64,000 nucleotides of DNA from Siphonodentalium dalli (GCA_032622095.1 CP136069.1:125013450-125077449), one strand, 5' to 3'; positions 1-9,417 are shown, counted from the stretch's first letter. Program-made: numbers and translations. The notes: a model not told the origin generated them from the sequence alone.

Positions 1-586
1 AAATATTCTCTACGGCGGTTGTTTTCATAAATGTTTTTGTTTCACGTAGAGTTATATTATATGGCACACTCGTTGGTAATGGTTCCGTGACATCACTGGT
101 GGGGGTCAGATTTTGTATAGATGATGTTTGACCCGGTGTTGGAACGGCCGCGGGTGTGGTGGATGAATGTGTGTTTGGAGGAGCTGACATCGTTAAGTCC
201 AGAGGCTGACTTTGTGGACTCGTTGGCTGAATCGGCTTGTGTGATAAGTCCGTGGGACTGGTTTGAGGACGTTCCGATGACTGCGTCGTAGGTCGTTGAC
301 GGGATGTATTCGATAAGTCCATCGGACTGTTTCGTGGTCGTTCCAAAGTCCTCGTCGTAGGTCGTTGACGGGATGTCCTCGATGTGTCTAGAGGCTCGTT
401 ATGAGGTCGAACCGGTCGCTGCCTTTGAGGTGCGCTTGTGACGGGCTGCCTGCTGGACTCCAACCGCACTAATGCGTCGTACAAAGATCTGTTGAAGGGG
501 GTTAATGGCTGTCCCGATATTTCCCTTAGCAAATCATCGCTGGTATAACCACCGTTGAACATTTGTTGAGCTAGATAATTCTCCAT
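1..586 (-). CDS. Ser/Thr/Pro-rich protein with repeated PxDLS motifs (partial)
   Basis: An open frame of 195 codons starts at the ATG at 586-584 and runs off the left window edge with no stop. The first 45 residues are ordinary (MENYLAQQMF, then a Leu-rich stretch). The rest is rich in S, T, P, R and Q. Four motifs recur: PLDTS (65-69), PMDLS (88-92), PTDLS (111-115) and PLDLT (128-132). The first three are exactly 23 residues apart, and the linker holds a repeated RQRPTT. PxDLS is the known docking motif for the corepressor CtBP, as in adenovirus E1A; CtBP recruitment here is inference. There is no membrane segment and no recognised domain. It is divergent from the BIR-RING gene, with 146 bp between the start codons. 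Alternatives are a low-complexity virion or matrix protein. The reading frame is well supported; the function is not. Confidence 0.6.
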   Translation of the reverse strand, partial: MENYLAQQMFNGGYTSDDLLREISGQPLTPFNRSLYDALVRLESSRQPVTSAPQRQRPVRPHNEPLDTSRTSRQRPTTRTLERPRNSPMDLSNTSRQRPTTQSSERPQTSPTDLSHKPIQPTSPQSQPLDLTMSAPPNTHSSTTPAAVPTPGQTSSIQNLTPTSDVTEPLPTSVPYNITLRETKTFMKTTAVENI

Positions 587-732
587 TCTGAAAAAATAAT
601 AATGTAGTTGAGTCATATGAAATAATCACGTGATTGACACTCGTAACCAATCAGATGAAAACTCTGGGGGTATAAAGAGCTTCTACTTTCATTTTTGTCT
701 TCCCACGCAGCATTCAGCGTCATCGATACATC
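587..732. promoter_or_regulatory. Divergent promoter between the PxDLS and BIR-RING genes
   Basis: This 146-bp intergenic stretch holds a palindromic E-box TCACGTGA at 626-633, a CCAAT box at 647-651 and a TATA box (TATAAAG) at 671-677. The TATA box lies 56 bp before the rightward ATG, in the correct order and spacing for a eukaryotic RNA polymerase II promoter reading right. No TATA box is seen for the leftward gene. Such a short shared promoter is more typical of compact viral genomes than of this AT-rich host sequence. Confidence 0.55.
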
Positions 733-1368
733 ATGGACATACCTCCTGATTTCACAACCAGGCCAGGAGTGGATATTAAACCCGCTTCCTACTACGGAAT
801 ATTCCCTAAATGCGAAGCAGCGAGACCTGACATGGCGTCACTATCGGCCCGATTCGCTACTTTTAAGGAATGGAAGGGTCCCGTTTCTGCGCGCAAACTG
901 GCCGAAGCCGGAATGTACTATGTGGGTTACGAAGATCGTGTGAAATGTTTTACGTGTGATGGAGGAATATATAACTTCGTTGAAAGTGATATTCCTCTCA
1001 CTGAACACAAAAACTATTACCCTCATTGTGACTACATAGACTATATAAGATTCCTTTCTGGACAAAGTCGCGCATTATCGCAGGAAAATGTTGAGGGGAT
1101 CGAAGAATGGCAGAACTACGATTCGGACAGCGAGAGATTCGACACGCCGGACACGCCGGACACGCCGGACACGCAGTTAGGTGATACTGATGTCGACGAC
1201 ATTCTACAGAATGAGAACTTGTGTGGTATATGTTTCTCGGGCAGTAAGCGAGTGTGTTTTCTCCCTTGCGGACATTTGATATCTTGTGAGTATTGCGCTA
1301 TCGCTTTGGATAAATGCCCAGTTTGCAGAAGTATAATTACGGCTTACAGCAAAGTACATCAGTGCTAA
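733..1368 (+). CDS. BIR-RING inhibitor-of-apoptosis-like protein
   Basis: An intronless 211-residue protein. One BIR domain occupies about residues 38-103, with the RFATFKEW and AEAGMYYVG signatures and zinc ligands C72, C75, H92 and C99 in canonical spacing (C-x2-C-x16-H-x6-C). An acidic linker (about 117-160) contains a TPD triplet repeat. A C-terminal RING (164-198) has ligands C164, C167, C179, H181, C185, C188, C195 and C198, followed by a short tail ending KVHQC, like the E2/dimer tail of animal IAPs. Family knowledge: BIR-RING proteins act as E3 ubiquitin ligases that restrain caspases, and single-BIR forms are carried by baculoviruses and molluscan herpesviruses. The usual BIR tryptophans in the peptide groove are replaced (F82 and L89), so caspase or IAP-antagonist binding may be altered. 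The ATG at 733 follows a TATA box by 56 bp. A host IAP retrocopy is the main alternative to a viral gene. Confidence 0.9.
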   Translation: MDIPPDFTTRPGVDIKPASYYGIFPKCEAARPDMASLSARFATFKEWKGPVSARKLAEAGMYYVGYEDRVKCFTCDGGIYNFVESDIPLTEHKNYYPHCDYIDYIRFLSGQSRALSQENVEGIEEWQNYDSDSERFDTPDTPDTPDTQLGDTDVDDILQNENLCGICFSGSKRVCFLPCGHLISCEYCAIALDKCPVCRSIITAYSKVHQC

Positions 1369-1497
1369 CTGTAAGGAAGGACTATCGGAGCTGCTCTTAA
1401 ACTTACCTAGGGTGGTGTAATTCCGACTGTTTTTTTTTAAATCCGCAAACTGTAAGGAAAAAAGACTGATAGTGATACGTTCACACGCTGCACATAG

Positions 1498-1503
1498 AAT
1501 AAA
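1498..1503 (+). terminator. Polyadenylation signal AATAAA
   Basis: A perfect AATAAA lies 130 bp after the BIR-RING stop codon and is the first one downstream. It is the likely 3' end signal for that gene. Confidence 0.5.
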
Positions 1504-1563
1504 CTAAGACGGCTATACGCGGTCGTCGTTATATCATAAAAGCTCACACCTTTTTTTTTAAAT

Positions 1564-1963
1564 CAGTGAATCATTTTCCGCAGACTCTGATACTTATAAG
1601 CGGATAGTTAGACACGGAAGTGATTCATTTCCGGCTCTTTGAGACTCTGATATCTGTATGAACCATTTTCAATCATTTAACAGCGGGTACTTATCGGGTT
1701 AAAACATTTATGGTAGTGGCGCGCTGAAGCCGAGTGAATCATTTCCGGATGTGTGTGACTCACGCGCTTGGATCGCTCCTATAGAACCGTCAATACATAC
1801 GCGGAAGAGGGTGAATCATTTCCGAATGTGTGTGACTCAAGCGCTTGGGTAGCTCCTATAGAACCGTCAATACATACGTGGGAAGAGGGTGAATCATTTC
1901 CGTTTCTTTGTGACTCACGTGTGTAGGAGTGAATGGCAGTGGCGTCGGTAGAGCCGAATTATT
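1564..1963. repeat. ETS/AP-1 composite repeats (enhancer-like)
   Basis: The sequence GTGAATCATTTCCG or close variants recurs six times (about 1566, 1620, 1734, 1811, 1889 and a degenerate copy near 1953). The last three full copies are spaced 77 and 78 bp apart, and the 77-bp unit includes a shared ATAGAACCGTCAATACATAC segment. CATTTCCGG is an ETS-type core on the minus strand. A perfect AP-1 site TGACTCA follows in three units (1756-1762, 1833-1839, 1911-1917). The array lies directly upstream of the PC4-domain gene. ETS plus AP-1 composites are classic inducible enhancer modules; enhancer function here is inferred. Confidence 0.6.
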
Positions 1964-2143
1964 TCCGGCCACTTAGCGGCTTGATTCTCATTGGACAAAA
2001 ATGATTTCCTAACGTCGCTCGTCACTGATAGGCACGCCCCCGAAGGATAGCGATTGGACGATGCGCACTGCCACGCATTACTTTTAACGAAGTACCGGAT
2101 CGGCTATCGTCATTCGCATCCTGACTCTAGAACGCTCAACACG

Positions 2144-2647
2144 ATGAATTCAAAAATACTGTCGAAACATTTGGGACGTGAAAGATACGTGACTGTCGGA
2201 GAATTCAAAGGAAATAAACAGATAGATATAAGGATTTGGGAGAATGGTAAAATTCCTACCAAACAGGGCGCTAGCATGGACTTGCAACGTTGGCAAACCT
2301 TAGTCGACAATTTGCCAGCAGCGAGAGAAAATTTGCGAAATAAGGCACCCATGGACAGAGTACATCTCGGATATAACGTTTACATGTGTTTAGATCACGA
2401 CAATGGTGTCTTACACGTTAGACAGTTTTTCTACCCTGAAAACTCTGAACAGATTCATCCAACGAAGAAAGGAGTTACTCTAAACGCCGGGGAAGTCGAT
2501 GTTTTGGCAGACAATATCGACGTCGTACGCGGAGCAGTGCCCGAGTTAGAAACATTTATACCGTGCTATTTGCAAGACTCTCACCAGAATCAGCTCGGTG
2601 CACTTTCTTGTCGCTCATGCAACCCTGGACTGTGCGACATCTATTAA
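2144..2647 (+). CDS. Tandem PC4 (SUB1-like) ssDNA-binding domain protein
   Basis: A 167-residue intronless protein with two copies of the PC4/p15 coactivator fold. Domain 1, residues about 10-60, has RERYVTVGEFKGN, an IDIRIWE strand and the KQGASMDLQRW turn and helix. Domain 2, about 73-130, has HLGYNVYMCL, LHVRQFFYPE and KKGVTLNAGEVDVL. PC4 domains bind single-stranded DNA and act in transcription initiation, replication or repair. Cellular PC4 has one domain and dimerises, so a tandem copy could form the dimer within one chain (inference). The tail carries C-x2-C-x4-C (C156, C159, C164). The frame is open from an upstream ATG at 2054 (30 extra residues). I prefer 2144 because domain 1 begins just after it and the extra residues do not resemble the family. 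Enhancer-like repeats lie upstream and a poly(A) signal downstream. Confidence 0.75.
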   Translation: MNSKILSKHLGRERYVTVGEFKGNKQIDIRIWENGKIPTKQGASMDLQRWQTLVDNLPAARENLRNKAPMDRVHLGYNVYMCLDHDNGVLHVRQFFYPENSEQIHPTKKGVTLNAGEVDVLADNIDVVRGAVPELETFIPCYLQDSHQNQLGALSCRSCNPGLCDIY

Positions 2648-2739
2648 ACAATCTTTGACGGATTACGTTATCAGCAGTGTGTGTATAGAACTGTCAAAAA
2701 ATTGTGTGTTTTTTTGTGTTTTCTGTGTGTATGGTACGT

Positions 2740-2745
2740 AATAAA
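2740..2745 (+). terminator. Polyadenylation signal AATAAA
   Basis: A perfect AATAAA lies 93 bp after the stop of the tandem-PC4 gene, in T-rich and GT-rich sequence. It is the likely 3' processing signal. Confidence 0.55.
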
Positions 2746-2983
2746 TATGAAATTTTATTTTCTCGTTAAGTTTTCCTTTTGGTACGCACGTACTGTAGAT
2801 GTTAAAAGAAATTCTACTTCCGACCGGTTGTGAAAATTCTAGTATGGACAGCAATTTCAGCCTAGCATTTTTTTTTTTTACAACCGCAAAGAAAATGTAG
2901 AAATTTTATTTAATTTTTGTTATTACTTCCACATGAATCAGATAGAAGTCCGCAGTACACGATGCTGGTTGTATTACTTAAAA

Positions 2984-3676
2984 CAGTTCGTAAATCGGTC
3001 CATAAATGGCCGATATATACGGTATTTTGTCTTTCTGGCGGCCATTTACTTAGTCAAATTTACTAAATATGGTAAAATTGCATCTGAGGTGTCGAGTGTG
3101 GTATCGTACGAACGGGGGCGACATACTGATAACTATGCAGAAAACAGTTCGTAATTCGGTCCATAAATGGCCGTGATATTAACGATTATGTATTTCCGTC
3201 GGCCATTTTCTTAGTCAAATTGACTAAATTTGTAAATATTGCACCTGCGGGGTCGTGTTTGGTATCGTACGAACGGGGGCGACACACTAATAACTATGCA
3301 GAAAACAGTTGGTAATTCGGTCCATAAATGTCCGTGATAGTAACGATTATGTATTTCCGTCGGCCATTTTCTTAGTCAAATTGACTAAATTTGTAAATAT
3401 TGCACCTGCGGGGTCGAGTGTGGTATCGTACGAACGGGGGCGACACACTGATAACTATGCAGAAAACAGTTGGTAATTCGGTCCATAAATGGCCGTGATA
3501 TTAACGATTATGTATTTCCGTCCGCCATTTCTTAGTCAAATTGACTAAATATGGTAAATATTGCACCTGCAGGGTCGTGTTTGGTATCGTACGAACGGGG
3601 GCGACATACTGATAACTATGCAGAAAACAGTTGGTAATTCGGTCCATAAATGGCCGTGATATTAACGATTATGTAT
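2984..3676. repeat. 161-bp tandem array with nested palindromes and CArG boxes
   Basis: Four full units and a partial fifth start at 2984, 3145, 3306, 3467 and 3628, an exact 161-bp period. Each unit holds, in order, CCATAAATGG (a perfect CArG/SRF-type box in four of five units), an odd palindrome TTAGTCAAATTGACTAA (perfect in three of four), the 8-bp palindrome TCGTACGA, and a GGGGGCGAC run. Regular arrays with repeated palindromes resemble viral replication origins or homologous-repeat enhancers. No protein or transcript evidence decides this. Confidence 0.75.
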
Positions 3677-3804
3677 TTATAAAGATATTCGACGCTTGCA
3701 TCTTTGTTTTTTTTGTAATTGCATTTGAAAAATTGAGTTCTCTCCCCTGCATTGGAAAATAACTTAGGCGTACTTTTTGCAAAAAACGCACATTTTCAAC
3801 GAAC

Positions 3805-4130
3805 GGTTATACCCTTATGAAATGTTTAGATAATAAGTTTAACCATCTCTATACTAAAGCATCATTGACGAGTAGTTATTCACTATGATATGTTGAGATA
3901 ATAAGTTTAAACCTCTATATACTAACGCGATATTGACGAGTAGTTTTCCCGTATGAAATGTTAAGATCATAAGTTTAAACCTCTATATACTAACGCATCA
4001 TTGACGAGTAGTTATGCGCTATGAAATGTTAAGATAATAAATTTAAACCTCTATATACTAACGCATCATTGACGAGTAGTTATTCACTATAAAATGTTGA
4101 GATAATAAGTTTAAACCTCTATGTACGAAA
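3805..4130. repeat. 68-bp tandem array
   Basis: Five units with an exact 68-bp period, marked by TAATAAGTTT-type cores at 3831, 3899, 3967, 4035 and 4103. Each unit contains the palindromic AGTTTAAACC, CTCTATATACTAACGC and ATTGACGAGTAGTTAT. It begins about 130 bp after the 161-bp array and shares no obvious unit with it. There is no open reading frame, so it is a regulatory or structural array of unknown role. Confidence 0.7.
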
Positions 4131-4259
4131 GCATAGTGCTGGGAGAAGGGCGCTCGTTGGGGGTGTTGCACGCGCGATGTGCACGCTATGCCTACACGAG
4201 GGTGTGGGGGTGGACACTATAACTGCGGATATAGCGTGGGAGAGACTAGCATTATGGGT

Positions 4260-4286
4260 GGCCTTTAAAAAGGCCGTTTTTTTTTT
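4260..4286 (+). other. Hairpin plus T10 run
   Basis: GGCCTTTAAAAAGGCC can fold into a six-pair G/C-rich stem with an A/T loop. It is followed after one base by ten T residues. The form resembles an intrinsic terminator or an RNA polymerase III stop. In eukaryotic DNA its role is uncertain, and TTTAAAA could equally be a TATA-like element. Confidence 0.3.
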
Positions 4287-4828
4287 GTTCCTGAGCGCTG
4301 CCTATTTATTGAGAAGGCGAACGATTTCTTTCATTTTTTTGCAACAAATACAATGTTTGCATTTGTGTTGCTTTTCGTAATATATGGTCATGACATATTT
4401 ATCGTCAGGCTCGGCGTGATGATTTTGGATAGGGGCAGAGTTCGACTGCAATTTGGTACGTGCGTTATCCATGCCAAACTATTTGAGACTAATACGTTAG
4501 GAAAAAATATGACTGCGTTTAACCAAAAAAATTAAATGACATTCACACGTGCAGATGCGGCCCAATAAAAGAGTTTACAGGGAACAAGGACTGTTTTGTG
4601 TGCGTTTGGATTTTTACAGGGTGCGACAGCCGTAACCCTCGAAAAATATCAATAAAATACGAACACGGCGGATGTAGCGATTATGAAACATGTCTGATGC
4701 TCTCAGCTAATTATAGATGCATCATTTTTTGTGCACATTCAGGAAACGCACGACAGCCGTTGTCAAGTGTCCGAGTCGTAACAGATATATGTGTGTTTCC
4801 AAGTTTTTTAACGGGGTGCCTTTAATTG

Positions 4829-5080
<252 letters not shown>

Positions 5081-5084
5081 ACCG

Positions 5085-5166
5085 TATTATATTATATAAA
5101 GACCCTCCCCCCTATTATATTATATAAAAGCCCTCCCCCTATTATATTATATAAAGGCCCTCCCCC
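5085..5166. repeat. Three tandem TATTATATTATATAAA units
   Basis: Three units of about 29-30 bp, each TATTATATTATATAAA followed by a CCCTCCCCC block, sit directly after the A tract. Each unit contains a TATATAAA motif. It is a short minisatellite. Confidence 0.7.
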
Positions 5167-5355
5167 AGTATATACCTTTTGAAAGAGTGAGAAACTTTTA
5201 ATAATTCGTTTATCAGTTGAAAAATAAATTGTGAAAATGATTGTTTTTTTGAAGATTGCGGCGGGTTTTAAATTAACGATTTTTAAGCTGTATTTTGACT
5301 GTATTTTTCTATTATGCAAGTGATTTAACGAAAGATTACTTCCTTTTATTCACAG

Positions 5356-5562
5356 GCTAGGCGCCAGCTATTTGCCAATGGCCCTGTAACCAGGAAACGC
5401 AGCAGGGAGGCGCTGCTCGCATATGAAGCAATGGGTCTGGACGAGAGAACAGTACAGCTGTTGTTAGACCACAGTATTACGGAGTTGGGGAGTCCGCTGC
5501 ATACATCCACGCCGGTGGAAAAAGACAGACTTTTACCACCGGCCAAGAAACAAAAACAATAA
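5356..5562 (+). CDS. Terminal-exon-like ORF, basic protein end (partial)
   Basis: A pyrimidine-rich tract ending TTTTATTCACAG gives a good 3' splice acceptor at 5355/5356. The frame from the first base is open for 68 codons to a TAA. It is GC-richer than its surroundings and starts ARRQLFANGP with a basic RKRSREALL helix. It ends in a nuclear-localisation-like PPAKKQKQ. An ATTAAA at 5576-5581 could serve as the poly(A) signal. No upstream exon was identified, so this may be a spliced gene's last exon or a decayed ORF. I do not recognise the protein. Confidence 0.4.
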   Translation, partial: ARRQLFANGPVTRKRSREALLAYEAMGLDERTVQLLLDHSITELGSPLHTSTPVEKDRLLPPAKKQKQ

Positions 5563-5599
5563 CATTTAATGGAAAATTAAAACAAAAAATGTTTACAAC

Positions 5600-7140
5600 G
5601 GATTTACATTATTCTATATGCTGAGGGTAACGTATCATATACAAAAATTATTCTGGTTGCAGGTGAATGTTATGTATGAGCCCCCATTACGTATATTCTC
5701 AACGACTGGACTGTTTTTTGGCTAATATAACACATATTAACGCGATGTTACAATATATGGCCCTTGTAATAAGGTGCTGACAATGACTGTACAATGCATT
5801 TACAATGAGCAGAATATATACACTGCGTGTGAGACGCGTTGACGCATTAAATACCGTACATGCGCAAAAATTTATATTTGTTGCATATAAACAGAAAGAT
5901 TATTAAATATGTAGACAATCTGTGTTCGTCTATACCATGTTGATAACGTAAACAACACAATATAATGAAGATGGTGTGTTTTAACCTAAACGAGATCCTG
6001 ATTACAAAAGACGGTGCAAATGTACCATCTAATGACCAGAACGAAGAACGCTCTTTATGTTTACCATCATATTATAAAAAACAGACACCAGGAACTGTAA
6101 CTTTTTGTATTACGTAACGATAAACGTGTGACAAATAACATGATTGAAATAGCTCGGCTGATGTAATTTCCTAAGCGGAAAACGGTCTTGCGGTTGAGAA
6201 TGAATTATATACCTGTTTGATAGGTAACCAAATTGATACTTTTTCTACATATTGCAATATATATATATGCAGAATACCGTCCGTTCGGTGCGGATATAAC
6301 TGACAGGTAATCATGACTATTTAAGATGTCACGTATGTAACACTGTTATGACAAACACCCCCATCTTATAATGACATTCACCTGCGCGAGAATAATTTGT
6401 TATGGTACATCGGGGTGTGGGGGTATACAGTTTGCACCAACTTGACAGTTGAAACATGTTGTTTACTATGTGTATGTTACAATGTAAGCATAACACACAT
6501 GATTTTATACTCACAATAACCTTGGATTTTTAGTCGTTTTGGATAATTCTTGAAATGGTGATAGTATGTGCGTTTGGCGTAAACGGCACAATGTTTATGA
6601 GTCGTGGGAAAATATATTTTAATTATAAAGCAAAAACAAACGGATGTGTATGACTTATTTGGAATATTTGAAGTGGATAGGTGGAGCTACGTGCCACTGT
6701 TACTACGAAATTTGTAAAAGCGTGGGATATAATTTATATTCCACCGGAAGCATGTGTCTTATTAGGAATATCTGAAGTATATAGGTGGAGTTACTGTCTA
6801 CTACGACTGCGAAATGTGTAAAACAATTTAGTGCGTGGGAATAAAAAACACATTTGCCCGCCGGAAGTGATTAAGACAAACACTTACGAAGCTTCGAGAA
6901 TCTGTCTGCCTGTTGTGTACGGAAACATATCGCTGTGATTTAATTTATTGGATATTGACACGTGTTTTACCCCTGGTATACAGTCTGATTTATTCCTGAG
7001 AATTCGATTACAGGTATCAAATTAAAGGAACCACATACGACACAGGTATGAAACTTAAATGGATCATGTACTATGCCTTTACAATTATGAAGGGATTTTT
7101 AATAGGGTCCAGAATATTGGAGATATCGGAGAAGGTTCCA
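5600..7140. other. No gene seen; one 104-bp direct repeat
   Basis: AT-rich sequence with no supported coding region. A 104-bp unit is repeated about twice at 6640-6860 (CTTATTTGGAATATTTGAAG and its variant). It ends near ETS-like CCGGAAG sites at about 6744 and 6863. Confidence 0.5.
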
Positions 7141-7184
7141 GAACTGCGGGGCCAATGAGCGTGGTGTCAGCCGGTAGGGTTCAT

Positions 7185-7590
7185 CCGGAAGTATTGCATC
7201 AGATTCCAATGACTCAGGCGTTGCGCCGGAAGTAAGGGATTGCGTTAGATTGTAATGACTCATTACACCTTCGTTCTCAAATATACTTCGTACCTGATGA
7301 ACAGTATACACGACGTACTTCGATGACGGAAGTATACGATTGCCCATTGTACAGTTCTCAAGGGCCCGAAAGCGTATACGACCATTATCAAATAGCCACA
7401 CCCACGAAGTACACATCCATATACAGAAGGACCCCCCACACAACCGTGACGTATACAAATACCCACACGCGTATACTCAAACACCCACGCGTCGCTACGT
7501 CATACGGTGCGGGGGCGGTGGTACTTTGATCTTTGTTTACATACAACGTCGTTACGTCATACGGTGCGGGGGCGGGGTACTTTCCTTTGA
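7185..7590 (+). promoter_or_regulatory. Second ETS/AP-1 cluster with CRE and GC-box duplication
   Basis: Two ETS-then-AP-1 modules occur here: CCGGAAGT at 7185-7192 with TGACTCA at 7210-7216, and CCGGAAGT at 7226-7233 with TGACTCA at 7256-7262. A further CGGAAGT follows near 7327. A 57-bp duplication then carries TACGTCAT (CRE/ATF-type) at 7496-7503 and 7553-7560, each followed by a GGGGGCGG box and CTTTGAT. The cluster ends just before the ATG at 7600. The shared ETS plus AP-1 grammar links it with the repeats at 1564-1963. Confidence 0.55.
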
Positions 7591-7599
7591 TCTCCTTTG

Positions 7600-7779
7600 A
7601 TGTCGGAAGACAATAGGGCAGTAGAATATGTACCCATACTTCCAATGTACTTCTATAATGTACCTTTACCCCCCAAACCAGCCGTTATGCAGCAGTTATA
7701 TACTCTGCATTTCGTGAATTCTTCTAAGGCTTATTTCGTTCCCCGTAAGGCATGCAATATTTCCAATGCTGTACATTGA
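7600..7779 (+). pseudogene. Short ORF beginning MSEDNRAVEY, cut by the duplicated block
   Basis: An ATG at 7600 lies directly after the CRE/GC-box promoter and opens 59 codons. The first 31 codons are unique and look coding-like (MSEDNRAVEYVPILP, then PLPPKP). From 7695 onward the sequence is the start of the large duplicated block, so the remaining codons probably do not belong to the original gene. It is best read as the 5' end of a gene truncated by a rearrangement. The product is not recognised. Confidence 0.35.
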
Positions 7780-7828
7780 TATATACAATAAGCCTTGGTA
7801 CTGCATGAGTCGCGGCCATATTGGATCC

Positions 7829-7963
7829 ACCCAGCCCCGTTCCGTTTAGTGCTACGTACAATGTCAAAGTTCTGGAGCAGCATGCCGTCTGAATGTTCAT
7901 GAATTCCATATATGGAATGCTACTCCAGAACTTTGACATGTAGCACTAAAACAACAGAACGGG
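7829..7963. mobile_element. Small foldback element (copy 1)
   Basis: The ends CCAGCCCCGTTC and GAACGGGTCTGG start imperfect inverted arms of about 50 bp that include TTTAGTGCTAC and ATGTCAAAGTTCTGGAG. The loop contains GAATTCCATATATGGAAT. It is a MITE-like hairpin. The same sequence recurs at about 14203-14337 in the second block copy. Confidence 0.6.
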
Positions 7964-8394
7964 TCTGGATTGATGGTCTCGACTCAGTGACAAAGCTTAT
8001 ACAATTACAGGCTATGGTATTTTTGTGACAACTTCCCTGTTATTGAATAAAGATCTACCATCGAAGTATAAACAAAGTAGACCCTGTCTCGTTATTCAGT
8101 AACGCACAACATATATACATGTCATACATAACATATAATGATGACGATGTAGAGTAAAATATTTATGATGGTATAGATTATTTTCTAAATTAAATACCTG
8201 GATGTGTAATTATAACTATCAATGTCAGGCATTATAGGCATACGGTATAGGCTATTTTGTACGGCAATTTCGGCTTCTGACACCTACATTGGCCTATGCA
8301 TACACATGGCAAACGACGTTGATTCCATAATTATATTGTATAGCGCAGGAAATTCACTCATGATATGACCTCTCATAAGGATTTATGAAAATAC

Positions 8395-8860
8395 ATGTAT
8401 GGTTCCATGAGGGTAAATTAAAATATGGTCACACCCAGAGAGGGTTAATTGAAATATGGTCCGATGAGGGTAAATTAAAATATCACATCACGGTTTTTAA
8501 AAATATGGTCCTATGAGGGTTAATTGATATATGGTCTAATGGGGGGTAATAAAAAATATGGTCACATGATGGTTAATTAAAATTGTACCCTGATTCTTAA
8601 TTAAAATATGGTCACATGAGGGTTAATAAAAATATGGACCCATGGGGGGGGGGGGGGTTAATTGAAATATGGTCCCATTGTGAGGGTTAATTAAAATTCA
8701 AGTATGATGTCATCGGTGTTTATTAAACTACGGTCCCACTGGGGTGAAATACAATATAGTCCCATGAGGGTCAATTAAAAATGGTCCAATGAGGACTAAT
8801 TATAATAAGCACAGGGCTCCCCCATGAGGATCAATTAAAACATGGTCCCAGAAGGGGGGG
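8395..8860. repeat. ATATGGTC...GAGGGTTAATTAAA minisatellite (copy 1)
   Basis: About fifteen degenerate units of roughly 25-27 bp with the consensus ATATGGTCCCATGAGGGTTA followed by ATTAAA, interrupted by G homopolymers (8646-8658 and 8856-8863). It recurs in copy 2 at about 14770-15246 with longer G runs. Confidence 0.75.
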
Positions 8861-9417
8861 GGGTAATTTCTGAACATTCTTCAATTCATATAGCATTCTT
8901 ATATACCCCCAGTACACATAAATAAAAATGTTGTTTATAATTAGGCCACATTGTATATTAAACAACCAATGTGAAGTGTTAGTGTTGGAACTTTTCTTAT
9001 TAACATCTCTATGCATAGCTCCGATATATTCCGCATACAAAGAAATGAAAAGTCAATATTTACAAACAGCACGAAGGAGTAACGTGGGAATTGGTTAATA
9101 AATACCATCCCAATTCATTTGGAATATAACATGCCGATATTTGTCTCGTATAACTAAATGAAAAAGTTCACTAAAACGATATTAAATAACATTTTAAACA
9201 CCGATATAAACACACACCGTCTAGGATTCATGTTCGAATTAAAGTTCTTATACAATCATCAAATCCCCGTGCAGTATAATAGTAGATAGCATTCCGATTT
9301 AATTCCGATTTAATTCACGCGAATTCCCGTTAGAATTAATCGGCTCGCACTTCTTGGCATGCTAATAACAAACCATGTGTCAATCATGCATGTCTCGAGA
9401 GACGCCCGCTGCATGAA

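Noticed and set aside
2984-4130. CRISPR array
   Set aside because: The whole unit repeats with no variable spacers; the context is eukaryotic or viral.
4177-4535. Short open frames after the 68-bp array, with AATAAA at 4564-4569
   Set aside because: The first (67 codons, MCTLCLHEGV) has an ATG and a GC-rich start, but no domain or homology I recognise. The evidence is too thin to call it a gene.
7099-7458. 119-codon minus-strand frame
   Set aside because: It overlaps the promoter-like ETS/AP-1 region and has no domain signal.
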